Source: Peptoclostridium acidaminophilum DSM 3953 (lineage in GTDB: Bacteria; Bacillota; Clostridia; Peptostreptococcales; Peptostreptococcaceae). Taken from it: a DNA stretch of 64,000 nucleotides. The notes under the pieces are model-generated. The model had not been told where the DNA came from. It made no database searches and saw only the letters and a program-made list of their open reading frames with translations. Below are positions 44,567-53,837 of the stretch, piece after piece (the first letter of the stretch is position 1; every line of letters begins with the position of its first letter). Made by a program: the position numbers and the translations under genes. The stretch is taken from the NCBI RefSeq assembly GCF_000597865.1, contig NZ_CP007453.1, forward strand, positions 682,001-746,000, written 5' to 3'.

Positions 44567-46867
44567 CTATGAATGGTATTCCCGGTCTGGTTCCCGAGCC
44601 ACTACAACACAATTCCTGCCACCGTGCTTTGCACGGTAAAGCGCTTCGTCCACACGAGCATACCAACTGCTGAATGCTTCCGATTCGGCACGTTCTGCCA
44701 CACCTATGCTGGCTGTTTGTTTTCCCATTGTCGGGTGCATATGAATTTCTATGGCGGAACGAATTTTTTCGGATGCTGCCACAGCTCCCTCTATAGAAGT
44801 TTTAGGCATGAGTACAATAAACTCTTCTCCTCCGAACCTGGCCAAGATGTCTGATTTGCGCAAGGTTCTCTCTATGGTTTGTGCCGTTGATTTCAACAGC
44901 TCGTCTCCCGCTGGGTGTCCCCATGTGTCATTTACCTGCTTGAATTGATCCAAATCTATTAGCGCTATAGAAATCGCCTCGCCAGTAATATCAGCCATGC
45001 CAGTCTGCTGAGCTATGATTGATTCAAAGAAGTGTCTGTTGTAAAGACTCGTCAACTCGTCCTTTGTCGCGCTCATGCGCAAGCGTTCCTCTAGCACGCG
45101 CTTCTCAGTCACATCCCTGGCTGAAGAATAAATATATTTCCCGCTACCTATTTGAGCATGCCACTCGATATATCTTTCCGAACCGTCTTTGCATCTGCAT
45201 CTTGCAGTAAATGCGGAAACCGTCTTATTTTCAAGCAGCTCCCTGTAAACATTCAACATGAACATTGTATCATCCTTATGTACCAGAGACAAAATGCTTC
45301 TACCTTCAAGTTCCTCCGTATTGTAACCTAAAATTTCTTCAAATCTCTTGTTCACCTTGTGGAATTTTCCGTCTGTGTCGACAACACAAAGCATGTCCAG
45401 ATTTATATTAAGGAATTCGGCTATCTCTCTTTCCTGCTCGTATTCCTTCGTTATATCCCTAAAGGACACTACAACGCCTGACAGTTCTCCAGCATCAGAG
45501 ATTATTCCAGCTGCGCTGCCCAATATGTAGCTTTCAGAGCCATCTCTGGAAATCAAGCTTATATACCTGTCTGATCGAATGTTTTTGCCCGTTTCCAGCA
45601 CATGGGCTACAGGATTATACCTTCGTTCTCTAGTCTCGATATTTATATTGTTGTACACCTCATGAAAGTCCCTGCCTAAGGCTTCCTCTTTCGTCCAGCC
45701 TGTGTATTTTTCTGCAACTGCGTTCATCAGCGTTATTCTCCCGGCCTTGTCGGCAACAATAATGCCCTCTGCAATCGAAAAAAACGTAGTTTCAAGGAGC
45801 TCCTTTTCTCTTTTGAGCAGCTCTTCGCTTTTTTTACGCTTTTCAATTTGATTCATTGATATAATCAAAAATACACTTATCAGCAGAATCGGCAAGGCTG
45901 AAGCGGCAGCTTTTCCTGCGACAAGCCACATAGGAACAATATAGAACAGCTTCCAGGGCGCTTCACTAAAACTCGCTAAATATATGTAATAGCCGTCCAA
46001 TATTTGCACTTCATTTAATTTCAATTTCTTAAGTTTTTCAAAGTCCTTTGCCGGGATTTTCATCAACGCGTCCAATTCACTATCAGAGACATTGGAAATT
46101 CTGCTATGGCTGACTGACAGAATAGAGTTAGTATCTTCAATCAAATAGCCTTCATAGTCTGAAGCTATTATTTTAGCCAGCCAGGCTGTAGTCAAGTCAA
46201 GGGAAACAACTCCCTTGAAATTATCCTTGTCGTATATTGGCGCTGACAATGTAATCATGGTCCCTTTTCCTGCCTCGTCTATATAGGCGGGTGACCATAC
46301 AATTCTGCGAAACGGATTATGGAGCGGATTCGCGATTTTATAGAATTCAACTGTTTTTAATTTTTCTAAAAACGTGAAATCCTTTGACGAAATCCAGGGA
46401 TACATGTTAACGAAATTATTCTCGCTGGTGTAGTAAAGCCATGCAACTTCAGGGAATTTTTCATAGTGGCTGCCGAAAAACTTATTGTACTGAAGGGCCA
46501 GGTTCAGCTCATCCCTGACCTTGCCGCTCTCGGGAATTTCCCCCAAACCTGTAATGTTTCCAACAGCTTTTTCTTGAGGAGTTCCTTCTGCAGCATCCAT
46601 GCTGAAGCTGTCGCTCTTCGGATCATATTTCAAAAGTCCATAAAACTCGGAATCTGAACTCGAGCCATGTTCGAAAAAGGTATTGCCGTGTATCATCATG
46701 CTTTTAATGAAATTGCTGCTCATTCTTATGTGCTCCCTGAGGAGGAATTCCTTGGACATCGCCGTGTTTTCAAATTCGTCTATAAGCGAATTATATTTGC
46801 TGTAATAAGATATGCTTACAACGACTACGCTAAGCAACAGTGCAATAATCTTATAGGCCTTTTTAAT
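44567..46867 (-). CDS. Membrane diguanylate cyclase: Cache sensor, two PAS, GGDEF; apparent AUU start
   Basis: This is a c-di-GMP synthase of about 766 residues. A first membrane helix is followed by a large extracellular Cache-type sensor (about 35-290), a second helix (about 300-320), two PAS domains and a C-terminal GGDEF domain with an intact GGEEF active site and the inhibitory RxxD site (RKSD) five residues before it. No ATG, GTG or TTG lies at the proper distance from the strong GGGGGAGGTG site; ATT at 46867 is seven bases after GGAGG and gives a natural IKKAYKIIALLL signal anchor. A stop codon precedes it in frame. TTG 46837 would lose the basic residues. Confidence 0.9.
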   Translation of the reverse strand: MKKAYKIIALLLSVVVVSISYYSKYNSLIDEFENTAMSKEFLLREHIRMSSNFIKSMMIHGNTFFEHGSSSDSEFYGLLKYDPKSDSFSMDAAEGTPQEKAVGNITGLGEIPESGKVRDELNLALQYNKFFGSHYEKFPEVAWLYYTSENNFVNMYPWISSKDFTFLEKLKTVEFYKIANPLHNPFRRIVWSPAYIDEAGKGTMITLSAPIYDKDNFKGVVSLDLTTAWLAKIIASDYEGYLIEDTNSILSVSHSRISNVSDSELDALMKIPAKDFEKLKKLKLNEVQILDGYYIYLASFSEAPWKLFYIVPMWLVAGKAAASALPILLISVFLIISMNQIEKRKKSEELLKREKELLETTFFSIAEGIIVADKAGRITLMNAVAEKYTGWTKEEALGRDFHEVYNNINIETRERRYNPVAHVLETGKNIRSDRYISLISRDGSESYILGSAAGIISDAGELSGVVVSFRDITKEYEQEREIAEFLNINLDMLCVVDTDGKFHKVNKRFEEILGYNTEELEGRSILSLVHKDDTMFMLNVYRELLENKTVSAFTARCRCKDGSERYIEWHAQIGSGKYIYSSARDVTEKRVLEERLRMSATKDELTSLYNRHFFESIIAQQTGMADITGEAISIALIDLDQFKQVNDTWGHPAGDELLKSTAQTIERTLRKSDILARFGGEEFIVLMPKTSIEGAVAASEKIRSAIEIHMHPTMGKQTASIGVAERAESEAFSSWYARVDEALYRAKHGGRNCVVVAREPDREYHS

Positions 46868-46933
46868 GTTAACACCTCCCCCACTTCCTTCTTCTTATTT
46901 TAAGCCGTCTACTTTTTAATGTCTACACTGCAT

Positions 46934-46962
46934 TTGTGAATTTTGCATAATTTTCATATAAT
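46934..46962 (+). promoter_or_regulatory. Possible promoter upstream of the cell-wall hydrolase gene
   Basis: TTGTGA (46934-46939) and TATAAT (46957-46962) are 17 bases apart, about 210 bases ahead of the start at 47173. The 305-base gap 46868-47172 holds no gene; I looked for a c-di-GMP riboswitch and saw none. Confidence 0.4.
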
Positions 46963-47172
46963 TTGCATTAGAAAATATGGACTAAAGTCATGCTGCCATG
47001 ACAGTCTGACCTAAAAAGCAAAAAATATTTTCAACTCATCATAATATACAAGGCAATGTCTGCTGCAAATATGATAATCGGATTTTCAAGGCCTACATTT
47101 GGATATAAATATACTATGCGGATACCGATACTGAATTAAACTTCAAACATTACCATACAGGAGGTCGTTTTT

Positions 47173-49320
47173 ATGAATAAAATAATCAAAAGAAGCTGGC
47201 AAAACTTTCTATTGGCCCTAGCGCTTGTGCTCGGATTTGCCATGCTGCCCGCCAAAGAGTCCTTTGCCGCCAGCGACATAAGACTTGTAATTGACGGCAT
47301 GGAAATTTCAGGCTCGCCTTCTCCTTTCATAGAAAGCGGCAGGACACTTGTGCCGGTGAGACTTGTGTCTGAACAGCTTGGAGCGCAGGTAATGTGGAAC
47401 GGACAAGATAGGACTGTCAGCATCACAAAAGGCAGCCGCTCGGTGCTTCTCAGAATCGACAGCCGCCTCGTGGCGTACGGCGGCGGCGGAACCGAATCCT
47501 ACAACCTAACTGATGTGTCTCCAAAGATCGTAGGCGATAGGACATTCGTTCCCCTTCGCCTTGTAAGCAACGCCCTCGGCGTTGGCATAAAATGGGACAA
47601 TGCCAGCAGGACTGTCTTTGTGGATTCCTCTGTGACGTCCGCTATTGAACCTTTCTTTGATATGAAAATATCGTCGCTATTTCCAAATGAGACGATTACA
47701 GGATCAGCCGTGCTGAAATCCGAATTTCAAAGCGAAATCCCCTCAGGCGCCACGATAAAATATCTCCTCATTGACCCCGCTACGGCAAGAGGCATAGTCA
47801 TTGCTCAAGGTAATCAGATTGGCGGAGAATACAAATATCTGCCCAACCTAAGCGATAAAGGTAAGCGAGTCATGGTGACCGCCGTTTACGACGCTAACGG
47901 ACACTTCTTATCAGGCGATGCCGTTCCGGTGCAGCTTGCCGTCGTTCCGTCCGTCTCCCTTACGGGAATCGAGGAGGGCCAGACCATAAGCGATAGCGTT
48001 TCGCTCGGCGCAAAGACCAATTTTTCGGCTGCATATGTCACCTACGAGATAACAAGCCGAAACGGAAGCAAAATATTTGCCACAGAAGAGTCGGACCCCT
48101 ACGGCCAGTACAAGTGGACGCCTATGCTGGAGGACAACGGCGATGTTTCATTCAAGGTGACGGCTTACGACCACAGCGGAAATGCCTACTCCAGCCCTTC
48201 TGTTGCAACAAGCGCAAGCATCTATCCTGACTCTGCCGTAAAGGCCAGGGCACAAGTGGAGCGCAGGCTTGAGCTAAGAGGCGTAAAGCCGGGCGACGCT
48301 GTAGACAAGCCCGTCACGCTCTGGGCGGACAGGAACTTCGATGTCAGCCGGACAGACTACATCCTGCGGGATATGAATACCGGAGCGGAGCAAATCCTGA
48401 AATCTACAGGCTACGAAAGCTTCAAGTGGTTCCCGGGACCGGAGCTTAAGGGCGGCTGGGAGCTTATGGTGCGTGTGACAGATACAAGGGGGGCTTCATA
48501 TGAAAGCATGCCTATAAATGTCAGTGTTCCGGGGACGCCAAAACTTCTATTGAGCGGCGTTGGACCTAATCAAGTCATAACAGGCCAGGTGAAACTGAAA
48601 GTCCAGAGCAATGTCGCGCTTGACAGCATAAGCTTTGCCCTGGTAAATCCAACTACAGGCACACGCATGGTCATAGCAGGCGGAATTGACGCCCTGGCCG
48701 AATACTCATATACGCCAGCCTCCGTAGATGGCGGCTCGTGGAATATGGAGGCCACAGGCACATACGATTCAGGCAAGGCAATCACGAGTGAAATGGTTCC
48801 GCTCACCGTGTATACAGGCAAAATCTATACGCCGGTGCCTATAATTGAAAAGGACAAATTCCTCGGCATGGCGTCCCAAATGGGACAAAACTCTCAGCAA
48901 ATGACCGGAATGTCGGCGGCTCTTCAGACAGCCCAGGCTATACTCGAGACAGGCTGGGGACAGAGCGTTCCCGTCGACAAGTATACAGGTCAGCTCTCTT
49001 ACAATCTCTTCGGGATAAAGGGCACAGGCCCTGCGGGCTCCGTTACATCCAATACGTGGGAGGAGTACAACGGCACGACCTACAGAATAGATGCGGAGTT
49101 CAGGGCTTACAAAAATGCAAGCGAGGGCTGGAATGACCATAAAAGCTTCTTGCTAGGCGGCGCAAGATATGAACAGTTCCGCACAGTTATGCACGACAGC
49201 ATCCAAGGCGCATGGGCCTTGAAAAGAGCCGGCTACGCTACGGATTCAAAGTATCCTCTGAAGCTTATGGACATCATAAAGCGCTACAATCTGCAAAAGC
49301 TCGATGAGACCGGCATATAG
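47173..49320 (+). CDS. Secreted cell-wall glucosaminidase with copper-amine-oxidase-like repeats
   Basis: This is a 715-residue exported protein. A signal peptide ends near SFAA-S (about residue 35). A copper-amine-oxidase-like N-terminal domain follows (about 36-155, with two GRTLVPVR/DRTFVPLR units), a common cell-surface module in Clostridia and Paenibacillus. Then come three to four Ig-like repeats of about 90 residues with recurring YKW-P endings, and a C-terminal FlgJ/GH73-type glucosaminidase (about 560-710) with QAILETGWGQS and YNLFGIKG. It would cut peptidoglycan. It starts behind GGAGG. Confidence 0.9.
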   Translation: MNKIIKRSWQNFLLALALVLGFAMLPAKESFAASDIRLVIDGMEISGSPSPFIESGRTLVPVRLVSEQLGAQVMWNGQDRTVSITKGSRSVLLRIDSRLVAYGGGGTESYNLTDVSPKIVGDRTFVPLRLVSNALGVGIKWDNASRTVFVDSSVTSAIEPFFDMKISSLFPNETITGSAVLKSEFQSEIPSGATIKYLLIDPATARGIVIAQGNQIGGEYKYLPNLSDKGKRVMVTAVYDANGHFLSGDAVPVQLAVVPSVSLTGIEEGQTISDSVSLGAKTNFSAAYVTYEITSRNGSKIFATEESDPYGQYKWTPMLEDNGDVSFKVTAYDHSGNAYSSPSVATSASIYPDSAVKARAQVERRLELRGVKPGDAVDKPVTLWADRNFDVSRTDYILRDMNTGAEQILKSTGYESFKWFPGPELKGGWELMVRVTDTRGASYESMPINVSVPGTPKLLLSGVGPNQVITGQVKLKVQSNVALDSISFALVNPTTGTRMVIAGGIDALAEYSYTPASVDGGSWNMEATGTYDSGKAITSEMVPLTVYTGKIYTPVPIIEKDKFLGMASQMGQNSQQMTGMSAALQTAQAILETGWGQSVPVDKYTGQLSYNLFGIKGTGPAGSVTSNTWEEYNGTTYRIDAEFRAYKNASEGWNDHKSFLLGGARYEQFRTVMHDSIQGAWALKRAGYATDSKYPLKLMDIIKRYNLQKLDETGI

Positions 49321-49412
49321 CCATTCTTCCCGTTTCTTGGAAATAATAATTTTTGCAGAATACCTTCTAAATATATTGGGTAACTATACCCTAGAATCTA
49401 ATAAGCAATAAT

Positions 49413-49428
49413 ATTCACATATGTGAAT
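49413..49428. promoter_or_regulatory. Perfect 16-bp palindrome upstream of the small unknown gene
   Basis: ATTCACATATGTGAAT is an exact palindrome 50 bases before the gene at 49479. It is a candidate operator; the regulator is unknown. Confidence 0.4.
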
Positions 49429-49478
49429 TCATAATCGCAACGTATTTATGTTTTAAATAATCGAGGGAGGTTGGTTGT

Positions 49479-49766
49479 ATGGGCGTAAATATAACAAAAA
49501 TGGAAGATATTCATGGTGACTACATCGAGATTGAATACAAGGGCCAGACCATGCGCTTTGGCTATGAAATAGCAGAGGACGGCGAGATAATGAGCGACCG
49601 GGTTGTAGCTGCAAATGAGCACGCCATAGACCTTGTGATCAAAAATACGGACAAGTTCGACTGGGACGGCATATTCGCTATGCACGGCCATGAAGCAATA
49701 AAGCTCATAGAGCAGACTCTAAAAGAGCTCGGCTTTTCAGAGGTATGCTTCTTCACTAAAAAGTAA
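49479..49766 (+). CDS. Conserved-looking hypothetical protein (95 aa)
   Basis: I do not recognise this 95-residue protein. It is soluble and acidic, with no signal or membrane segment. It begins MGVNITKMEDIHGDYIEI, has a beta-rich first half and a helical second half with HGHEAIKLIEQTLKELGF, and ends in FFTKK. A GAGGGAGG site precedes ATG 49479, codon use matches the neighbours and a good terminator follows, so it is probably a real single-gene unit. A palindrome at 49413-49428 may control it. Confidence 0.7.
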   Translation: MGVNITKMEDIHGDYIEIEYKGQTMRFGYEIAEDGEIMSDRVVAANEHAIDLVIKNTDKFDWDGIFAMHGHEAIKLIEQTLKELGFSEVCFFTKK

Positions 49767-49856
49767 TATGCATACTGCAATATACAAACCCGACCAATAG
49801 CTTCTCTGTGGCTCTTTTGCCGGTGATATAAGGATTTTTGACAAAAAAGATATATA

Positions 49857-49908
49857 AAAAGCAAAAGGGTAAATCCAGTGTAGGCGGATTTTCCCTTTTG
49901 CTTTTTTT
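49857..49908. terminator. Terminator between the small unknown gene and arcC
   Basis: AAAAAGCAAAAGGG pairs with CCCTTTTGCTTTTT, with an extra inner AAATCC/GGATTT pair. A and T runs on both sides let it serve both converging transcripts. Confidence 0.85.
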
Positions 49909-49921
49909 GTTTGCCAAGGCT

Positions 49922-50857
49922 TTATTCGCTGTAAATTATAGTTCCGCTTTTACCCACAAGTGCTTCCTTAGCCTTTTCCAATGAAGCTATTACAGCCTTT
50001 CTTCCTTTTTTTGATTCAGCGAATCTTATTGCCGCCTCGACCTTTGGAAGCATGCTCCCTGGCGCAAACTGATTTTCAGCTATATACTTGTACGCCATTG
50101 ATGTTGACATCTGCTCCAAGTTTTCCTGGTTTGGCTTGCCAAAGTTTACGGCAACCCTGTCCACAGCCGTCAATATGAACAGGTAGTCTGCATCTATAAT
50201 CTCTGCAACCTTCTCGCTCGCATAATCCTTGTCTATTACAGCCGGGACTCCCTTTAACACGTTCCCTTCTGATACCACCGGGATTCCGCCGCCACCCACC
50301 GTTATTACTATGTTTCCGGAATCAAGAAGCGTCCTTATTGTATCTTTTTCTATTACGTCCACAGGCATCGGCGAAGGCACAACCCGCCTCCAGCCTCTTC
50401 CCGAATCTTCCTCCATCTTGTACCCTTTTTTTATTTCCATCTCCCTGGCGTCAATTTCAGTATAGAATGCACCTATTGGTTTTGTAGGGTTCTTGAATGC
50501 AGGATCGTCCCTATCTACAAGCACCTGAGTTACAACCGTGGCCACAGGTTTTTTTATTCTTCTTTCAACAAGCTCCTCCCTTATTGCATTCTGAAGGTGG
50601 AATCCGATGTAGCCCTGACTCATGGCGCCGCATTCAGGGAACGGCATATGGCAACTATCCGATTCCGCCGCGATGCTGCTTTCAAAAGCAAGATTGATCA
50701 TGCCGACCTGCGGACCGTTTCCATGAGCCAATACAAGCTCATGGCCCTGCTCGATAAGATCTGCTATCGGCTTTGCTGCCTGCCTTAAAAGCATCAGCTG
50801 TTCCTGTGCGCTGTTTCCAAGCGCATTTCCTCCAAGGGCTATAACTATCCTGCTCAC
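49922..50857 (-). CDS. arcC: Carbamate kinase
   Basis: This is a 311-residue carbamate kinase that converts carbamoyl phosphate and ADP to ATP, ammonia and CO2. The family motifs IALGGNALG, LAHGNGPQVG and GWRRVVPSPMP are present. Translation starts at a GTG sharing one base with the stop of the DUF1116 gene (TAGTG). As last gene of the FdrA operon it would harvest ATP from the carbamoyl phosphate made by the upstream proteins. No arginine deiminase genes are near, so it does not serve arginine breakdown here. Confidence 0.95.
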   Translation of the reverse strand: MSRIVIALGGNALGNSAQEQLMLLRQAAKPIADLIEQGHELVLAHGNGPQVGMINLAFESSIAAESDSCHMPFPECGAMSQGYIGFHLQNAIREELVERRIKKPVATVVTQVLVDRDDPAFKNPTKPIGAFYTEIDAREMEIKKGYKMEEDSGRGWRRVVPSPMPVDVIEKDTIRTLLDSGNIVITVGGGGIPVVSEGNVLKGVPAVIDKDYASEKVAEIIDADYLFILTAVDRVAVNFGKPNQENLEQMSTSMAYKYIAENQFAPGSMLPKVEAAIRFAESKKGRKAVIASLEKAKEALVGKSGTIIYSE

Positions 50858-52284
50858 TACGACACCCCCTTATCTATTTCCTCTGAAATTCTTAAAAGTG
50901 CCTTTTCAAAACATTCCTGAGGCGGATGCACAAGCCCCGCTCCCACCTGGCCAATTCCCGCAACCTTGTGGGCCATACCAGTGTTGATTATAGGAAGTAT
51001 TCCCGTTTGGACAACCTTTATCACATCTATGCCTATGGCCGTTCCCCTGAAATCAAGAGTAGGTATTGAGTAGGTTGAATTTTCATTTTCCGTTATTTCA
51101 TACATCTGAAGGCTGTAGTTTATGGCGTCTTCCACGCTGCCTCCCACAAACTGGACTATCGCCGGAGCGCCTCCCATCGCGAAGCCTCCTATCCCCATAG
51201 TTTCAGTAATGGCGCTGTCTCCTATATCCGGACTCGCATCATCTTCCCTGAAGCCTGGGAACATAAGTCCCTTTACCATGTTGGCCGGAGCAGTTAACCA
51301 TTCATTTTCTCCTAAACCACTGACTCTTATGCCGAAATCGACGCCGTTTCTGGCCATAGTTGTAACTATAGTAGATCTCTCTATACCGTGCCCTGCATCA
51401 AGCGAGGCCTTGCAGGAAGGCATTGAAAGGTTAAGGAAATAATGCTCGTTTTCCCTTATAAAGCGCAAAACGCGCTTTGTGACCTCCAGATCCACTCCAG
51501 CTTCAATGAACAAAGGCGCTATTTCCCTGAAGAAAAGGCTTGTAGCTGCCTTGTTCCTGTTGTGGCACTCGTCGCCCATATGCACAGACTGAGCTATTAT
51601 TGACTTAAGATCAATTCCGCTAGTCATTTTAAGAGCATTTTGAAGCGCAGGCATAAATTCTTCTTCAATCCACTTTAGTCTTTTTATTACATCATCATTG
51701 AACGCTCCATATCTTAAAACCTTGCCAAGACCTTCGTTTACAGTGCAGTACGCATAGTTGCCGTGTGTCTTGTTGTAAATAACGTGTACCGGCATTGACG
51801 GTGAAACTATACCGGCCATAGGACCTACTGCGCCGTATTCATGACATGGCGCAAATCTGATCTGACCTGAACCTGCCAGCCTTCTTGCATCATCCTCTCC
51901 CGATGCCTTTCCTTCATAAATGAGGGCGCCTATGACTGCTCCTTGCATAGGCCCTGACATTCTTTCCCATTCTATCGGAGGTCCCGAATGCAATATTGTG
52001 TTTTCAGTCATACCTGAAATTGCATTTATGGCCTTGTCTATACCTACAAGCAGCGGATGCGATTGCTTTATTCTCTCGACAGCCTCCTTATTTGCCCTAG
52101 CAACAGCATCATTGCCTGATAATTTGTCCATCGCCTCTATAAGCTCAGGCTTACCGCCTGCAGGCGGCCTCCAATCCACCTGTATTACCTCAACTCCCTG
52201 GAGCTCCAGATCCTTTTTGAAATTCGATGTTCCAATATTTATAACCTTAAGTTCATTTGTAAAAAGACTGCTATATGTGTTCAT
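50857..52284 (-). CDS. DUF1116 protein (YlbE/AllG-like carbamoyltransferase subunit)
   Basis: This is a 475-residue soluble protein of the DUF1116 family. In E. coli the neighbours FdrA, YlbE and YlbF (AllF, AllG, AllH) have been reported to form oxamate carbamoyltransferase, which splits oxalurate with phosphate into oxamate and carbamoyl phosphate. This gene corresponds to YlbE: it keeps the position after fdrA, the PPIEWERMSGPMQGA segment and the GIGGFAMGGAPAIV glycine-rich stretch. It starts 14 bases after fdrA. The actual substrate here is not known. Confidence 0.9.
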   Translation of the reverse strand: MNTYSSLFTNELKVINIGTSNFKKDLELQGVEVIQVDWRPPAGGKPELIEAMDKLSGNDAVARANKEAVERIKQSHPLLVGIDKAINAISGMTENTILHSGPPIEWERMSGPMQGAVIGALIYEGKASGEDDARRLAGSGQIRFAPCHEYGAVGPMAGIVSPSMPVHVIYNKTHGNYAYCTVNEGLGKVLRYGAFNDDVIKRLKWIEEEFMPALQNALKMTSGIDLKSIIAQSVHMGDECHNRNKAATSLFFREIAPLFIEAGVDLEVTKRVLRFIRENEHYFLNLSMPSCKASLDAGHGIERSTIVTTMARNGVDFGIRVSGLGENEWLTAPANMVKGLMFPGFREDDASPDIGDSAITETMGIGGFAMGGAPAIVQFVGGSVEDAINYSLQMYEITENENSTYSIPTLDFRGTAIGIDVIKVVQTGILPIINTGMAHKVAGIGQVGAGLVHPPQECFEKALLRISEEIDKGVS

Positions 52285-52298
52285 CCTTTACCTCCTGA

Positions 52299-53837
52299 TT
52301 AAGCGAGTATTTTCGCAGCTATTTCCGCGGCCTGCACATTGCTTCCAGCAATAATTACACCTTCGGCCTCAAGCATGCTCATTTGCTTTTCATAATCCTG
52401 AATGTCCTCTTTAGTTCCGCATATATATCCTACAAAAGCCAAGTGCCTTCCCTCACGGACCGCCGCTTCTTTTGCATTCTTAATTGCCGGAATAGTTATT
52501 CCCACTGGGTCCTCATGCGAACCGTATCCTAGCTCGAAGTCAAGGAGTATGACCCCTATGCTGCCGTCATTAGCCTGCTCTGCAATTTTCTCGAGCCTTA
52601 AAGCCGGATCAATCATCGGATGGGGCTTGCCGACAGTGAACTCATCATCGCCAAGGTCAAGAAGCACATTGCCCTCAAGGCATCTTATGTCGCTGAGCTT
52701 CTCTTCTTCTTTTTTAGCTACATTACTTTTTATATTGCCAAGCTTTCCTCTTAGCACATGCAGCGCCTCGGCACACATTGTTCCTCCGCAGAAAAGGCCT
52801 CTGAGGAACTTTTGCTCCGCTTTGAGCTTTGCTTTCTCGTCTGACGCAGCCTTCTCCAGCCTTGCAGAATCATTATATACATCAACGCCTATGCCTGAAA
52901 GTTCAACTGCCTTTGCAGCTGCGTCTTCAAGGCTGTTTGCAAACACAGCCCCTGCTTTTTCAGCCTCTGATGCTTCCCCTTCTATGAAACATACGACTAC
53001 CGGCTTTTCTAGGCCTTTGACCACTTCCATTATTTCCAGCTCGACAGCCTTCGCCGGCGGCTTCGACACCAGAACAATGACACTCGTTGACTCGTCCTGT
53101 GAAAGAGCCTTTATTCCCTGCAGCATCATTATCCCGCCAATATCCTGATGAAGGTCCCTGCCGCCTGTCCCTATGGCCTGTGATACCCCGCCTCCGAGTC
53201 TGTCTATTTGAACCATTACCTCCTGAAGCCCGGTTCCTGATGCTCCAACAAGTCCTATCCCGCCTCTTCTTACTTTGTTTGCAAAACAAAGCCCTGTATT
53301 GTTTATCGCGGCAGTTCCGCAGTCCGGCCCCATAACAAAAAGACCCTTTTCCTTTGCGAACTCCTTTAGCGTACGTTCCTGCTCTATACTCATATTGTCG
53401 CTGAATATCATGACGTTCAGACCGTTTTCAAGTGCCATTTTGGCTTCTCTTGCAGCATATTCTCCAGGTACTGAAATCACTGCCATATTGGCATCAGACA
53501 TCCTCTTAATCGCAGACGACAGTGTCTTTGGAGCTTGCTCCTCCCTTTTTTTCTTTTTGCCTCCCTTTGATGAGAGAAGCTCATTTGCAAGCTCAACCGC
53601 TCCATCATACTGCTCCTGTGAAACCGCCTTTATTGCTATTATTAGATCGTTGTCGCCGCTTTCCTCCACCTCGTCTGTAGACATGCCTATGTTAGATAGA
53701 AGCTCCTTGTTCATCTTCGTCGCCATTGAAACTACGGCTTCTTCCACTCCGTCCGCCCCAAGCAGCTTGCTCGAGAGTGACATGAGAGTTACCGAATCGT
53801 AGTACTCATTTTTTCTTACAATAGTTTTCGATATCAT
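52299..53837 (-). CDS. fdrA: FdrA-like protein (AllF; acyl-CoA-synthetase-like subunit)
   Basis: FdrA proteins resemble succinyl-CoA synthetase subunits fused together. The 512-residue product shows a CoA-binding-like Rossmann region with IGLVGASGTGLQEV (about residue 193), GTGGRDL shortly after, and a ligase-like second half. With DUF1116 and DUF2877 partners it is expected to form an oxamate-type carbamoyltransferase. Its start codon follows immediately after the DUF2877 stop, and the ribosome site GGAGGTCTATAG lies in that gene's last codons. Reaction inferred from the E. coli system. Confidence 0.92.
   Translation of the reverse strand: MISKTIVRKNEYYDSVTLMSLSSKLLGADGVEEAVVSMATKMNKELLSNIGMSTDEVEESGDNDLIIAIKAVSQEQYDGAVELANELLSSKGGKKKKREEQAPKTLSSAIKRMSDANMAVISVPGEYAAREAKMALENGLNVMIFSDNMSIEQERTLKEFAKEKGLFVMGPDCGTAAINNTGLCFANKVRRGGIGLVGASGTGLQEVMVQIDRLGGGVSQAIGTGGRDLHQDIGGIMMLQGIKALSQDESTSVIVLVSKPPAKAVELEIMEVVKGLEKPVVVCFIEGEASEAEKAGAVFANSLEDAAAKAVELSGIGVDVYNDSARLEKAASDEKAKLKAEQKFLRGLFCGGTMCAEALHVLRGKLGNIKSNVAKKEEEKLSDIRCLEGNVLLDLGDDEFTVGKPHPMIDPALRLEKIAEQANDGSIGVILLDFELGYGSHEDPVGITIPAIKNAKEAAVREGRHLAFVGYICGTKEDIQDYEKQMSMLEAEGVIIAGSNVQAAEIAAKILA

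Noticed and set aside
46868-47172. Possible c-di-GMP riboswitch between the diguanylate cyclase and the cell-wall hydrolase
   Set aside because: No GEMM-type conserved core could be found; the gap is AT-rich with only a promoter-like pair.
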